This document shows positions 1-8,445 of a DNA stretch of 48,222 nucleotides, in pieces. The stretch covers positions 1 through 48,222 of the forward strand of contig CAJMNI010000015.1 of NCBI GenBank assembly GCA_905214735.1. Reading direction: 5' to 3'. Made by a program: the position numbers and the translations under genes. Numbering within the stretch: position 1 is the stretch's first letter; each line of letters begins with the position of its first letter. Origin of the DNA: an uncultured bacterium. Lineage in GTDB: Bacteria; Bacteroidota; Bacteroidia; Bacteroidales; Muribaculaceae. A model generated the notes under the pieces. It was given only the letters and a program-made list of their open reading frames with translations, was not told the origin of the DNA and did no database searches.

Positions 1-52
1 TTGGCTTGGCGGTGGATGCCGCTTAGCCTATGAATATTTTTTTAACGAACTA

Positions 53-73
53 TTGCTGACAATTTGCTGACAA
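53..73. repeat. Tandem 11-bp repeat TTGCTGACAA(T) x2
   Basis: Two copies of TTGCTGACAA start at 53 and 64, a period of 11 bp. They lie just left of a hairpin and a tRNA-like 15-mer. Closely spaced direct repeats beside an attachment core can be integrase arm-binding sites, but that reading is inference. Bases 1-52 show no decidable gene: a short frame ends at TAG 24-26, too little to identify. Confidence 0.4.
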
Positions 74-85
74 AAATTGAATGAA

Positions 86-125
86 AAATCCCGCAACTCT
101 TGATTTTCAATGAGTTACGGGATTT
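86..125. terminator. Bidirectional terminator-like hairpin
   Basis: A 14-bp stem (86-99 pairing with 112-125, one C/A mismatch) has an inner TTGA/TCAA extension and a 2-nt tip. The stem ends in AAA/TTT, so it could terminate transcription from either side. It sits between the left-edge repeats and the tRNA-like 15-mer. Confidence 0.5.
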
Positions 126-127
126 AT

Positions 128-142
128 GGGTGCCCAGAACAG
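128..142 (-). other. Possible tRNA-Leu 3'-end fragment (attachment-site scar)
   Basis: The sequence GGGTGCCCAGAACAG resembles the reverse complement of the 3' acceptor end of a Bacteroidetes tRNA (minus-strand CTGTTCTGGGCACC). The T-loop sequence that should follow is absent, so this is not a tRNA gene. Integrative elements often duplicate a tRNA 3' end, which together with the adjacent direct repeats and hairpin suggests an att remnant. The resemblance is from memory, not an alignment. Confidence 0.3.
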
Positions 143-147
143 AGACA

Positions 148-333
148 ATGGGCGAACGCTACAAGCCGTCGGGCCATTTTTTCTCCCTCTGCGAGCAAGG
201 GCGCATGCTACTGCTCAGTCCGGTCTCGCTTCCCGACCGCAACGGCCAAGGCAATAAGCCGGTGACGCGCTGGCAGGCTCTCGCCCTCAATGAATTTTCG
301 CGTATAATCTCCGCCTATGCCCCAGGATTATAA
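148..333 (+). CDS. Short hypothetical protein (possible C-terminal remnant)
   Basis: This 61-residue frame starts at ATG 148; an upstream in-frame TTG at 100 would start inside the hairpin. The product has a Gly/Arg-rich middle and an Ala/Leu-rich end (ALALNEFSRII) and no signal peptide or membrane segment. I do not recognise the family. Its position right after a possible attachment scar and its small size suggest the tail of a longer gene cut off by an insertion or deletion. It may not be a functional gene. Confidence 0.3.
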   Translation: MGERYKPSGHFFSLCEQGRMLLLSPVSLPDRNGQGNKPVTRWQALALNEFSRIISAYAPGL

Positions 334-349
334 TAGAATAGTGATGCCA

Positions 350-412
350 GCCTAAAGCCTAAAACCTAAAGCCTAAAGCCTAAAACCTAAAGCCTAAAGT
401 CTAAAACCTATT
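350..412. repeat. Heptanucleotide tandem array (GCCTAAA/ACCTAAA x9)
   Basis: Nine consecutive 7-bp units run from 350: mostly GCCTAAA, with ACCTAAA at units 3, 6 and 9 and one GTCTAAA; the last unit is degenerate (ACCTATT). The array ends 6 bp from the metH stop codon at 419-421, in the 3' flank of the methionine operon. No protein is encoded there. Confidence 0.85.
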
Positions 413-418
413 CGGCTA

Positions 419-3400
419 TCACACATACTTGCCGAGCATCGAGGCCAGGCGGTCGGAGGGTATTCCCCGGCGACCGGAATAATCCTCAAGCTGATCGCGG
501 CCTATCTTCCCTATCGCAAAATATTTCGCCGCCGAATGTGCAATATAAAGCCCACAGATACTCGATGACGGTGACATCGCGCCATTTTCAGTCATAGTAA
601 CGCCAATCTGCCCCAACGGCAATATTTTCACTATCTCAAGATTCAGGAGCTGGTCGGGCAGTGAGGGATAACCCACTGCCGGACGAATTCCGCGATACTC
701 CTCGCGTTTGAGTCTTTCAGCATCAAAACCTTCATCCTGCGCATACCCCCAGAGCTGCGTGCGCACAAGCCAATGCTGACACTCGGCCGCAGCTTCCGCA
801 AACCGATCGCCAATGGTCTGTTTAAGTATCGGGTCGCCGCAATCGCACTCTCCTCCGTCGCAGTCATGATCAGGCACAGTCGCCGTCACCCCGAAGAAGC
901 CGAGGAAATCAGTGGCACCCTCCTTAATGTCGACTATATCGCGCGGGGCAACGAAGTCAGCAAGCGAAGGACAGTATCCTTCACTATCCGCTCTCTGCGA
1001 ACGAAGCATGGGCAAACGCATAAGCTTCCATTCGCTTTCCGAGGAATTTTCTGCTAAAGGCTCAGTCAGCACAACAATATCATCCTCTTCGCTCCAGGCA
1101 GGCAGGAATTTCACCACTCCCCTTGCAACCACCTTATCCTTCACCTTATCGAGCAAACGGCGCGCACGGCGGTAAAGTTCAAGAGCCTCATCCGCCTTCG
1201 CGCATTCCTCTTCCGGGAGCGATGATTTCCATTCCTCAACATCAGCTTCAGCCAGATCCCAAGGGAAAGTCTCGACAAATTTTCCGGTTAGTCTCCAGGC
1301 CAGGAAGAAATATCGCCAGTTGATCAGAGTGGCGATATCGGAGACCTTGAATTCGAGCGTCACCTCCTGACCGAGCGGAGTCGCCGGCGCAATCACCTCA
1401 TGATTCCAGCTTACAGGCTGCGGATGTTTGCGGGCTTCCTCGATCGGCATCAATCCCGACTCCTTATCGTCACGGCCGGAAGAAAGCCGGTCATATTCCT
1501 CTTTCACCGAAGCGACATATTCTTCGCTCTCGGAAGGATCGAGCAGACGGGCAGCTATCACCGGATTTTGCGACGCATCGCGGGCATGGATAACCGGAAA
1601 GTCGACAAGTGGAGCAAGTTTCAGGGCAGTATGAAGCGGAGAGGTGGCCGCTCCTCCGACTATCAGCGGCACACGCAATCCCCGTTCCTCCATCAGTCGC
1701 GCCACAGTTGCCATTTCCCCGAGCGAGGGAGTGATCAGACCCGATAGGCAGACGATATCGGCCTTTTCTTCGACAGCCGCCTCGACAATTCTTTCGGCCT
1801 CCACCATCACACCGAGATCCACCACCCGGAAGTTATTGCATTCCAGCACGATTCCCACAATATTCTTTCCTATGTCGTGAACATCCCCCTTCACAGTTGC
1901 GATTACCACCGTTCCGCGGCGGGGAGCGTCGGCCTCCGTGTCGCTCTTCATCAGCGGACGAAGCAGTTCTACCGCCTCTTTCATGGTTCGGGCAGTCTTG
2001 ACGACCTGCGGCAGAAACATGCGGCCGTCGCCAAAACGGCGTCCAACCTCCTCCATGCCGCCCATCAACGGACCGTTGATGATCTCCGCCGGAGTGGCGC
2101 CTTCTGAAATTTTTTCCCGGATGTCGGCTTCGATATATTCCCCGTTGCCATCTATTATCGCCTCCTCGATCCGAGAGTCGACGGATATCAGGCTGCGGTC
2201 GGCCGGTTTCTCTTTCTTACCTCCCTGCGAAACCTTCCCTTTTTCGGGAAGATGCGACATTGCATAAGCCGACAACTCCTCAAAAGCTTCCGGCCGACGC
2301 GCAAGAATCACGTCGTCGAGGAGCCGACGCAATCCCTCTTCTATATCTTCATATTTCAGTCTTGCGGCCGGATTTACAATGGCCATGTCCATACCGGCCT
2401 TGCGGGCATGATGAAGGAAGACCGCATGCATTGCCTTGCGGAGCGGATCATTTCCGCGGAATGCGAAGGAAAGGTTGCTCACGCCGCCGCTCACCATCGC
2501 CCCGGGAAGATTCTGTTTAATCCATTCGGCGGCCCTGATGAAATCCCGCGCATAATAGTTATGCTCTTCTATGCCGGTGGCGATAGCCATTATATTCGGA
2601 TCGAAGATGATGTCGCAGGGATTGATGCCGGCCTCGGTCAGCAGACGGTAGCTCCGTCCGCAAACCTCGATCTTGCGTTCGAACATGTCTGCCTGCCCCT
2701 TCTCGTCGAAAGCCATGACAACCATCGCGCCTCCGAGTTCTGAGATCCGTTTTGCCTTGCGCAAAAATTCCTCCTCCCCCTCCTTGAGAGAGATGGAATT
2801 GACAATCCCCTTCCCCTGCAGAGCCTTAAGTCCGCGCTCGATCACCTCCCAATTGGAGGAATCTATCATCACCGGCACACGGGCCACATCAGGCTCCGCA
2901 CCGAGCATATTGAGAAACCGGGTCATCTCGGCCGGAGCGTCAATAAGAGGATCGTCAAGATTGACATCCACTACCATCGCACCGTCGGCCACCTGCTTGC
3001 GGGCTATCCGGATCGCCTCTTCATAATTCTTCTCCCCTATCAGACGAAGGAACTTGCGCGATCCGGCCACATTGCAGCGTTCGCCGACCACCACAAAACC
3101 ATCGGAAGAGCTTAGCGGCTCGAGGCCTGAGAAATGCGAACCGGGAGCAACTAAGGCAGGATGATGCACTTTTGCCACCGAAATCATCTCTTTAAGCTTG
3201 CGGATATGATCGGGAGTAGTTCCGCAGCAGCCGCCGATAATGTTGACGACCCCATCTTCGAGAAGCGGACGAACCGCCTCCGCGAAGAGCTCTGGGGTGG
3301 CTGAATATTTTCCGTCGATATCGGGAAGACCGGCATTGGGATGGCAGCTTATGTGGAATGGAGCCGTCGCAGCAAGACGCCTCACATGGCTTTCAATCTC

Positions 3401-4084
3401 TTCAGGACCGAAAGAGCAATTCAGTCCGAGTGTCACCACTTCAGGGAAAGTGGAAAGAGAAACGACAAGCGCTTCGAGAGTCTGACCGGAAAGCACCCTG
3501 CCCGATTTGTCGGAGACAGTAGCCGAAACCATCACCGGCAATTCCTTGCCAAGGCGACGCATGGCGCGGCGCGCCCCCTCTATCGCCGATTTAAGATTGA
3601 TAGTGTCGAAACAGGTCTCAAGCAGAATCAGATCGACTCCACCTTCTATAAGGGCGCCGATCTGCTCGTCGAAGACATCTGCAAGCAGATCGAAGTCTAC
3701 ATCGCGGAGCGCTGGGTCGGTGACATCAGGGTTCATCGAGGCTGTATGGCCCGTAGGCCCCACCGAACCGGCCACAAGAACCCGTCGGCCTGCCGCGTCG
3801 GCAACCTTCCGCGCGATCTCCGCACCCTTCCGGGCTATCTCGCCAACACGGCCGCTCATGCCGTAATCGGCCATCGAAAGCCTGTTGGCATTGAACGTGT
3901 TGGTCTCTATGATGTCGGCGCCGGCTTCGACATATTCCTTATGGATGGCGGCGATCTCCTCAGGATGCGTCAGACACAGAAGATCGTTCCCTTCAAGTCC
4001 GCGCCGCTGAATCATCGTGCCCATAGCCCCGTCGAGAAGAAGCACCCGCTTCTCCATCAGGCTCCGGAATTCCGCTTTTGTCAT
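419..4084 (-). CDS. metH: Cobalamin-dependent methionine synthase MetH
   Basis: Transfers the methyl group of 5-methyl-tetrahydrofolate to homocysteine through protein-bound cobalamin, in the cytosol. At 1221 residues it is full length (the E. coli enzyme has 1227). All modules are visible: a homocysteine domain (1-300) with zinc ligands Cys223, Cys286 and Cys287; a pterin domain (about 325-600) with GGVSNLSFAFRG; the cobalamin cap and Rossmann domains with DVHDIG, whose His736 is the lower cobalt ligand; and a C-terminal AdoMet activation domain with RPAVGYP near the end. It is the last gene of a minus-strand operon after the PLP sulfhydrylase and metF, 42 bp downstream of metF. No cobalamin riboswitch is visible in that gap. 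The activation domain implies reductive reactivation by a partner encoded elsewhere. Confidence 0.97.
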   Translation of the reverse strand: MTKAEFRSLMEKRVLLLDGAMGTMIQRRGLEGNDLLCLTHPEEIAAIHKEYVEAGADIIETNTFNANRLSMADYGMSGRVGEIARKGAEIARKVADAAGRRVLVAGSVGPTGHTASMNPDVTDPALRDVDFDLLADVFDEQIGALIEGGVDLILLETCFDTINLKSAIEGARRAMRRLGKELPVMVSATVSDKSGRVLSGQTLEALVVSLSTFPEVVTLGLNCSFGPEEIESHVRRLAATAPFHISCHPNAGLPDIDGKYSATPELFAEAVRPLLEDGVVNIIGGCCGTTPDHIRKLKEMISVAKVHHPALVAPGSHFSGLEPLSSSDGFVVVGERCNVAGSRKFLRLIGEKNYEEAIRIARKQVADGAMVVDVNLDDPLIDAPAEMTRFLNMLGAEPDVARVPVMIDSSNWEVIERGLKALQGKGIVNSISLKEGEEEFLRKAKRISELGGAMVVMAFDEKGQADMFERKIEVCGRSYRLLTEAGINPCDIIFDPNIMAIATGIEEHNYYARDFIRAAEWIKQNLPGAMVSGGVSNLSFAFRGNDPLRKAMHAVFLHHARKAGMDMAIVNPAARLKYEDIEEGLRRLLDDVILARRPEAFEELSAYAMSHLPEKGKVSQGGKKEKPADRSLISVDSRIEEAIIDGNGEYIEADIREKISEGATPAEIINGPLMGGMEEVGRRFGDGRMFLPQVVKTARTMKEAVELLRPLMKSDTEADAPRRGTVVIATVKGDVHDIGKNIVGIVLECNNFRVVDLGVMVEAERIVEAAVEEKADIVCLSGLITPSLGEMATVARLMEERGLRVPLIVGGAATSPLHTALKLAPLVDFPVIHARDASQNPVIAARLLDPSESEEYVASVKEEYDRLSSGRDDKESGLMPIEEARKHPQPVSWNHEVIAPATPLGQEVTLEFKVSDIATLINWRYFFLAWRLTGKFVETFPWDLAEADVEEWKSSLPEEECAKADEALELYRRARRLLDKVKDKVVARGVVKFLPAWSEEDDIVVLTEPLAENSSESEWKLMRLPMLRSQRADSEGYCPSLADFVAPRDIVDIKEGATDFLGFFGVTATVPDHDCDGGECDCGDPILKQTIGDRFAEAAAECQHWLVRTQLWGYAQDEGFDAERLKREEYRGIRPAVGYPSLPDQLLNLEIVKILPLGQIGVTMTENGAMSPSSSICGLYIAHSAAKYFAIGKIGRDQLEDYSGRRGIPSDRLASMLGKYV

Positions 4085-4126
4085 ATCCTTTTGTTTTTAC
4101 CTGCTTTTGAACCTGCGATTTTATTA

Positions 4127-5086
4127 TCAGAACACTTTCTTCACCACTTTCGAGATTCCCTCGGAAAGCGACATGGTGTAATAATGGATTCCCGGAACTC
4201 CGTGGGCGATAAGGTCGCGACTCTGCTCCACGCACCATCTCACTCCGATTTCCGAGGCCTCGGCATCGCTTTTCGCTTTGCGCAGCTCGGAAGCCAATGC
4301 TTCCGGCAGCTCGGTGCGAAACACTTTCGGAAGCACATTGAGCTGTCGGAGTTTGGAAATCGGTTTCAGCGCCGGAATGATAGGCACCGTGATTCCTTCC
4401 GCCCGGCAACGCTCCACGAAATCATAATATTTCTGATTGTCGAAAAACATCTGGCACAAGAAATATTCCGCGCCGTTTTCCTGCTTCTTCCTCATATAAT
4501 ATATATCCGACTCGAAATTGGGGGCCTCTTCGTGGCGTTCGGGATAGCATGCCATTCCGTAAGAAAACGGAATATGAATTCCCTGAATGCGGGTATCGTC
4601 GACGCCCTGGCCGAGATTGAAGTCGTTGACCTGCAGCTGCAGACCCATGGCGTGCTCATGGTAATCTTCCGGATTGCCGCTCAGATCGCCCGGCGTCTTG
4701 TCGTCGCCGCGAACGAGAAAGAGATTGTGGATGCCGAGGAAATTGAGGTCGAGAAGAGCATATTCGGTCTCCTCCTTCGAAAATCCACGGCAGATGATAT
4801 GGGGAACAGTGGTGATGCCGTATTTGTTCTGGAGCGCACCGGCGATTGCGACGGTGCCGGGGCGCTTGAGCACGCTTACTCGTTTCAGCATGCCGTTGGG
4901 CATAGGTTTATAGACATATTCGCTGTGATGGGAGGTGATGTTGATGAATTTGGGATCATAATCACGCAGACTCTCGACTATGTCATAGATCTTATGGATG
5001 CTGTTGCCGCGCAACGGAGGCAGGATTTCAAAGGAAAACACCGGCGAACCGCCCGGCTGATAATATTCGGGTACTTTCATATTCAT
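4127..5086 (-). CDS. metF: Methylenetetrahydrofolate reductase MetF
   Basis: Reduces 5,10-methylene-THF to 5-methyl-THF using an FAD-bound TIM barrel, supplying the methyl donor for MetH encoded next door. The 319-residue length fits the bacterial single-domain enzyme (about 295-320). The N-terminal FSFEILPP motif holds the conserved catalytic glutamate, and later stretches (the TTVPHIICRG segment, then QMFFDNQKYYDF) match the family pattern. Its ATG overlaps the last bases of the upstream PLP-enzyme gene by 4 bp, so the two are probably translationally coupled. Order and spacing make it the middle gene of a three-gene methionine operon. Confidence 0.95.
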   Translation of the reverse strand: MNMKVPEYYQPGGSPVFSFEILPPLRGNSIHKIYDIVESLRDYDPKFINITSHHSEYVYKPMPNGMLKRVSVLKRPGTVAIAGALQNKYGITTVPHIICRGFSKEETEYALLDLNFLGIHNLFLVRGDDKTPGDLSGNPEDYHEHAMGLQLQVNDFNLGQGVDDTRIQGIHIPFSYGMACYPERHEEAPNFESDIYYMRKKQENGAEYFLCQMFFDNQKYYDFVERCRAEGITVPIIPALKPISKLRQLNVLPKVFRTELPEALASELRKAKSDAEASEIGVRWCVEQSRDLIAHGVPGIHYYTMSLSEGISKVVKKVF

Positions 5087-6267
5087 CGTGCTGACTTGGT
5101 GGATAAAGCCTGCTTCAGGTCGGCGATGAGATCTTCCGGATCCTCAAGGCCGATGGATAGGCGGATCACTCCGGGACGGACATCCATCTCGCGGCGCATA
5201 TCTTCGGAGATCGTGCCGAAGATTGTGGAATAAGGATGGATTGCGAGGCTCTTGTTGTCGAAGAGATTGGTGGCGCGGCGGAAAAGCTGCAGATTGTCGA
5301 TCAGACTGCGGCATGCTGCCTCGTCGGCGAGTTCGATGGTGATCATGGCGCCGAAACCGCCGTAGAGTTCTTTGGCAATCTGATGGAAGGGATTATCCTC
5401 CAGTCCGGGATAGTTTACTCTTTTCACAGCCGGTTCCTGCTTCATTGCCTTGGCAACCCGCAATGCCGACTCCTCTTCGCGAGCATAGCGGAGCTCCATG
5501 CTTTCGAGGCCGAGCAGCTGCATATATGCCGCATGAGGGTTCATATAGGCGCCAAGGTTGAAGAGGATGTCGCTCTTCAGGCGCGCCGTGACATCGGGAA
5601 AGTTGCCGTAGTCGACTACGAGACCGCCGAGCGAAGTGGCCCCGCCGGAGACATATTTCGTGGAAGAGAGCACCTCGAAATCTACCCCGAGATCCTTTCC
5701 TTCATAGAGGGTGAAAGGTATCATCGTGGTGTCGACAATCAGAGGCACCCCGTGACGGTGGGCGATCTCTGTCAGTTTGCGCACGTCGGCCACTTCAAGC
5801 TGCGGATTGGTCACCGATTCGAGAAATATGCAGCAGGTGTTGTCGCGCCATAACCTCTCCACTTCGTCGGGATCAGTGAGGTCGGCGAGAATCGACTCCA
5901 CACCGAAACGCTTGAGGTTTTTCTCAAGAAGCAGATAGGTGTTACCGAAAAGATGGCGGGAAGTCATGATGCTTTTCCCGGCGGCGGCAACTGCCATGAG
6001 CGCTCCGCAAATCGCCGCCATGCCGGAATTGACTGCCAGAACATACTCGGCTCCGGTCAGGTCGGAAACCTGCTTCTCCAGGAAAGTCACGGTCGGGTTG
6101 GTCACCCGCGAGTAATCGGGATAATCGCTGCGGCCGCAGAATGCGTCGGCCATGGAGTCGGCATCGGGAAATTCGAATGCCACCGTGTTGTAGACGGGCA
6201 TCGAGATGCTGCCGTAGACATCGGGCTTCTGAAACTTTGCGCCTAAGATCTGAGATGATTTCTTCAT
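5083..6267 (-). CDS. Cys/Met-metabolism PLP enzyme, probable O-acetylhomoserine sulfhydrylase
   Basis: Fold-type I PLP enzyme of the cystathionine gamma-synthase family, 394 residues. The PLP lysine lies in SSTKYVSGG, and SRVTNPTV plus VNSGMAA match the family's cofactor and substrate regions. As first gene before metF and metH it most likely makes homocysteine by direct sulfhydrylation of an activated homoserine. Cystathionine gamma-synthase or methionine gamma-lyase cannot be excluded by motif alone, so no symbol is given. It starts at ATG 6267 after a leader of about 115 nt from a TAATTTTG box. No SAM riboswitch is recognised in that leader. Confidence 0.85.
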   Translation of the reverse strand: MKKSSQILGAKFQKPDVYGSISMPVYNTVAFEFPDADSMADAFCGRSDYPDYSRVTNPTVTFLEKQVSDLTGAEYVLAVNSGMAAICGALMAVAAAGKSIMTSRHLFGNTYLLLEKNLKRFGVESILADLTDPDEVERLWRDNTCCIFLESVTNPQLEVADVRKLTEIAHRHGVPLIVDTTMIPFTLYEGKDLGVDFEVLSSTKYVSGGATSLGGLVVDYGNFPDVTARLKSDILFNLGAYMNPHAAYMQLLGLESMELRYAREEESALRVAKAMKQEPAVKRVNYPGLEDNPFHQIAKELYGGFGAMITIELADEAACRSLIDNLQLFRRATNLFDNKSLAIHPYSTIFGTISEDMRREMDVRPGVIRLSIGLEDPEDLIADLKQALSTKSAR

Positions 6268-6392
6268 TATAATAAATTGCTATTGTTAATCGGATGAAAA
6301 ATGCAACTGTAGAAACTCGCTCTGAAAAGTCTGAAATATGCCGGAGAAGCATAAAAAGCAGAATAAACTGCCGGCAACAGGGCTTTAAACTG

Positions 6393-6400
6393 CAAAATTA
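6393..6400 (-). promoter_or_regulatory. Predicted -7 box of the methionine operon
   Basis: The minus strand reads TAATTTTG, a perfect match to the Bacteroidetes TAnnTTTG element, about 125 bp upstream of the first gene's ATG. No clear TTTG lies at the expected -33 distance. Transcription would start near 6386 and leave a leader of about 115 nt. Confidence 0.5.
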
Positions 6401-6459
6401 ATAAAAATTAATGATAAAACAGCATCAGAATAAAATATGGGCGCCCTCTGAAGAAAGAA

Positions 6460-6491
6460 AGGCGCCCTCCCGAAGAAAAGGGAGGGCGCCT
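6460..6491 (-). terminator. Rho-independent terminator of the fumarase gene
   Basis: A perfect 12-bp GC-rich stem (AGGCGCCCTCCC, 6460-6471, pairing with 6480-6491) and an 8-nt loop are followed on the minus strand by TTTCTTTCTT. A second perfect 8-bp hairpin lies at 6501-6519, nearer the fumarase stop. Both fall between the fumarase end (6545) and the methionine-operon promoter. Confidence 0.85.
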
Positions 6492-6544
6492 TTACTGTGC
6501 GGGAACCCCGCGGGTTCCCGAGTTTATCGGGTTCCGGTGTTAGC

Positions 6545-8182
6545 TTATGCGAGCGGGCAGCGGGGCTTGAGCTGCTTGAAGAAGTCGTTGCCCTTGTTGT
6601 CGACGAGAATGAAGGCCGGGAAGTCTTCTACCTCGATTTTCCAGATAGCCTCCATGCCGAGCTCGGGATATTCGAGCAGCTCGACGTTCTTGATGGAGTT
6701 CTGGGCGAGGATGGCTGCCGGGCCACCGATCGAACCGAGATAGAAACCTCCATGTTTCTTGCAGGCGTCGGTCACCTGCTGGCTGCGGTTACCCTTGGCG
6801 ATCATGATCATTGAGCCGCCTGCTGCCTGGAACTGGTCGACATAGGGATCCATGCGGCCTGCAGTAGTCGGGCCGAAGGATCCTGAGGGCATTCCTTCCG
6901 GTTTCTTCGCCGGACCGGCATAATAGATCGGATGGTCTTTGAGATACTGGGGCATCGGTTCGCCGGCGTCGAGGCGCTCCTTGATCTTGGCGTGAGCGAT
7001 GTCGCGGCCCACTATGATTGTGCCGTTGAGGGAAAGGCGCGTCGAAACCGGATACTTGTCGAGCTCGGCGAGCACCTCTTTCATCGGGCGGTTGAGGTTG
7101 ATCTTGATCACCTCTCCTTCGCCTGCCTTGCGCATCTCCACCGGGATGAGTTCGCCGGGGAATTCGTCGAGTTTCTCTATCCAGAGGCCGTCGCGGTTGA
7201 TCTTGGCCTTCACGTTGCGGTCGGCCGAGCAGCTTACTCCCATGCCGACGGGGCAGCTGGCGCCGTGGCGCGGCATGCGGATCACGCGAACGTCATGGGC
7301 GAAATATTTACCGCCGAACTGAGCGCCGAGACCGATGCAGTGAGCTGCTTCGAGAAGCTCTTTCTCAAGCTCCACATCGCGGAACGCATGTCCATATTCA
7401 TTTCCTTTGGTCGGAAGATTGTCGTAATATTTCACGCTTGCCTTCTTCACTGCGGCAAGGTTGGCCTCGGCTGATGTGCCGCCGATCACGAACGCGATGT
7501 GATAGGGAGGACATGCGGCGGTGCCCAGAGTCTTCATCTTTTCGATAAGGAAGGGCACGAGGGTCTTCTTGTTCAGGATAGCCTTCGTCTCCTGGTAGAG
7601 ATAGGTCTTGTTGGCCGAACCGCCACCCTTTGCCACGAAGAGGAAATTATATTCGTCGCCCTGAGTGGCGTGGATTTCGATCTGGGCGGGAAGATTGCAG
7701 CCGGTGTTGACCTCGTCATACATGGTCAGCGGCGCGTTCTGCGAATAACGGAGGTTGTTCTCGGTGTAGGTCTTGTAGACTCCGAGCGAGATTTTCTCCT
7801 CGTCATCGCAACCTGTCCACACCTGCTGTCCCTTGTAGGCGGCGCAGATCGACGTGCCGGTGTCCTGGCAGAAGGGAAGCACGCCCTTGGCGGCCACCTC
7901 GGCGTTGCGGAGCATGGTGAGAGCCACAAACTTATCGTTTTCCGAAGCCTCGGGATCATGAAGGATCTTGGCCACCATCTCGTTGTGCTCGCGGCGGAGC
8001 AGGAACGAGCAGTCGCGCGACGCGGCGTTGGCCAGCACGGTCAGCGCCTCCGGGTCGACCACGAGCATCTCGTGACCGTTCCAGTTTTCAACTTTTACGT
8101 AATCTTTGGTCAGAAGCCGATATTCAGTAGTGTCCGGCCCGAGGGGGAACATCTCCTGATAATGAAAAGGTTTTGTTGCCAT
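6545..8182 (-). CDS. Class I fumarate hydratase (4Fe-4S)
   Basis: Interconverts fumarate and malate; in anaerobic Bacteroidales it usually serves the reductive branch leading to succinate. The 545 residues match the FumA/FumB length. Three cysteines that ligate the iron-sulfur cluster fall at Cys105 (PFCQDTGTS), Cys224 (TAACPPYH) and Cys318 (GVSCSADR), the same numbers as in E. coli FumA. The N-terminal catalytic domain and the C-terminal swivel domain (GPTTAGRMDPYV region) are both present, so this is the one-subunit form. It is transcribed alone, with a promoter at 8270-8277 and a strong terminator downstream. The cluster implies oxygen sensitivity. Confidence 0.95.
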   Translation of the reverse strand: MATKPFHYQEMFPLGPDTTEYRLLTKDYVKVENWNGHEMLVVDPEALTVLANAASRDCSFLLRREHNEMVAKILHDPEASENDKFVALTMLRNAEVAAKGVLPFCQDTGTSICAAYKGQQVWTGCDDEEKISLGVYKTYTENNLRYSQNAPLTMYDEVNTGCNLPAQIEIHATQGDEYNFLFVAKGGGSANKTYLYQETKAILNKKTLVPFLIEKMKTLGTAACPPYHIAFVIGGTSAEANLAAVKKASVKYYDNLPTKGNEYGHAFRDVELEKELLEAAHCIGLGAQFGGKYFAHDVRVIRMPRHGASCPVGMGVSCSADRNVKAKINRDGLWIEKLDEFPGELIPVEMRKAGEGEVIKINLNRPMKEVLAELDKYPVSTRLSLNGTIIVGRDIAHAKIKERLDAGEPMPQYLKDHPIYYAGPAKKPEGMPSGSFGPTTAGRMDPYVDQFQAAGGSMIMIAKGNRSQQVTDACKKHGGFYLGSIGGPAAILAQNSIKNVELLEYPELGMEAIWKIEVEDFPAFILVDNKGNDFFKQLKPRCPLA

Positions 8183-8269
8183 TCCTTGTTGTTGATTATT
8201 TTTTGTGTTATTTTAGGCTGATTCCGACGGCGCTCCGGCTGTTGTCGATGCCCCGTCACTATTATTTCG

Positions 8270-8277
8270 CAAATATA
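8270..8277 (-). promoter_or_regulatory. Predicted -7 box of the fumarase gene
   Basis: The minus strand reads TATATTTG, matching TAnnTTTG. It implies a start near 8263 and a leader of about 80 nt. A convincing -33 TTTG is not seen. The EPS operon promoter lies about 50 bp away in divergent orientation. Confidence 0.5.
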
Positions 8278-8317
8278 ATAAAAAAGTTTGAATGGAGCCG
8301 CCGCCGGAGAGATATAC

Positions 8318-8348
8318 TTGCATATATTGGTGAAATTTTATAATTTTG
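8318..8348 (+). promoter_or_regulatory. EPS operon promoter (TTG, 20 bp, TAATTTTG)
   Basis: TTG at 8318-8320 and TAATTTTG at 8341-8348 are separated by 20 bp, the Bacteroidetes vegetative promoter pattern. Predicted transcription start is about 8353-8356, upstream of the UpxY-like gene. Confidence 0.75.
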
Positions 8349-8445
8349 CAGCGTGCATTTTGTGCGTCTCAAGGGCAACCCTGATGAGGCGCACCGTTGC
8401 GCACCGCATTTTCATTCCGGACCTCTCCGGAAAGCTTTCACTACG

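Noticed and set aside
3341..5233. 630-codon plus-strand open frame opposite metH and metF
   Set aside because: It spans the junction of two certain genes on the other strand and its translation shows no domain.
6268..6392. Possible SAM or cobalamin riboswitch before the methionine operon
   Set aside because: The leader is short and AT-rich, and none of the conserved core sequences of the SAM or B12 classes that I can recall are visible.
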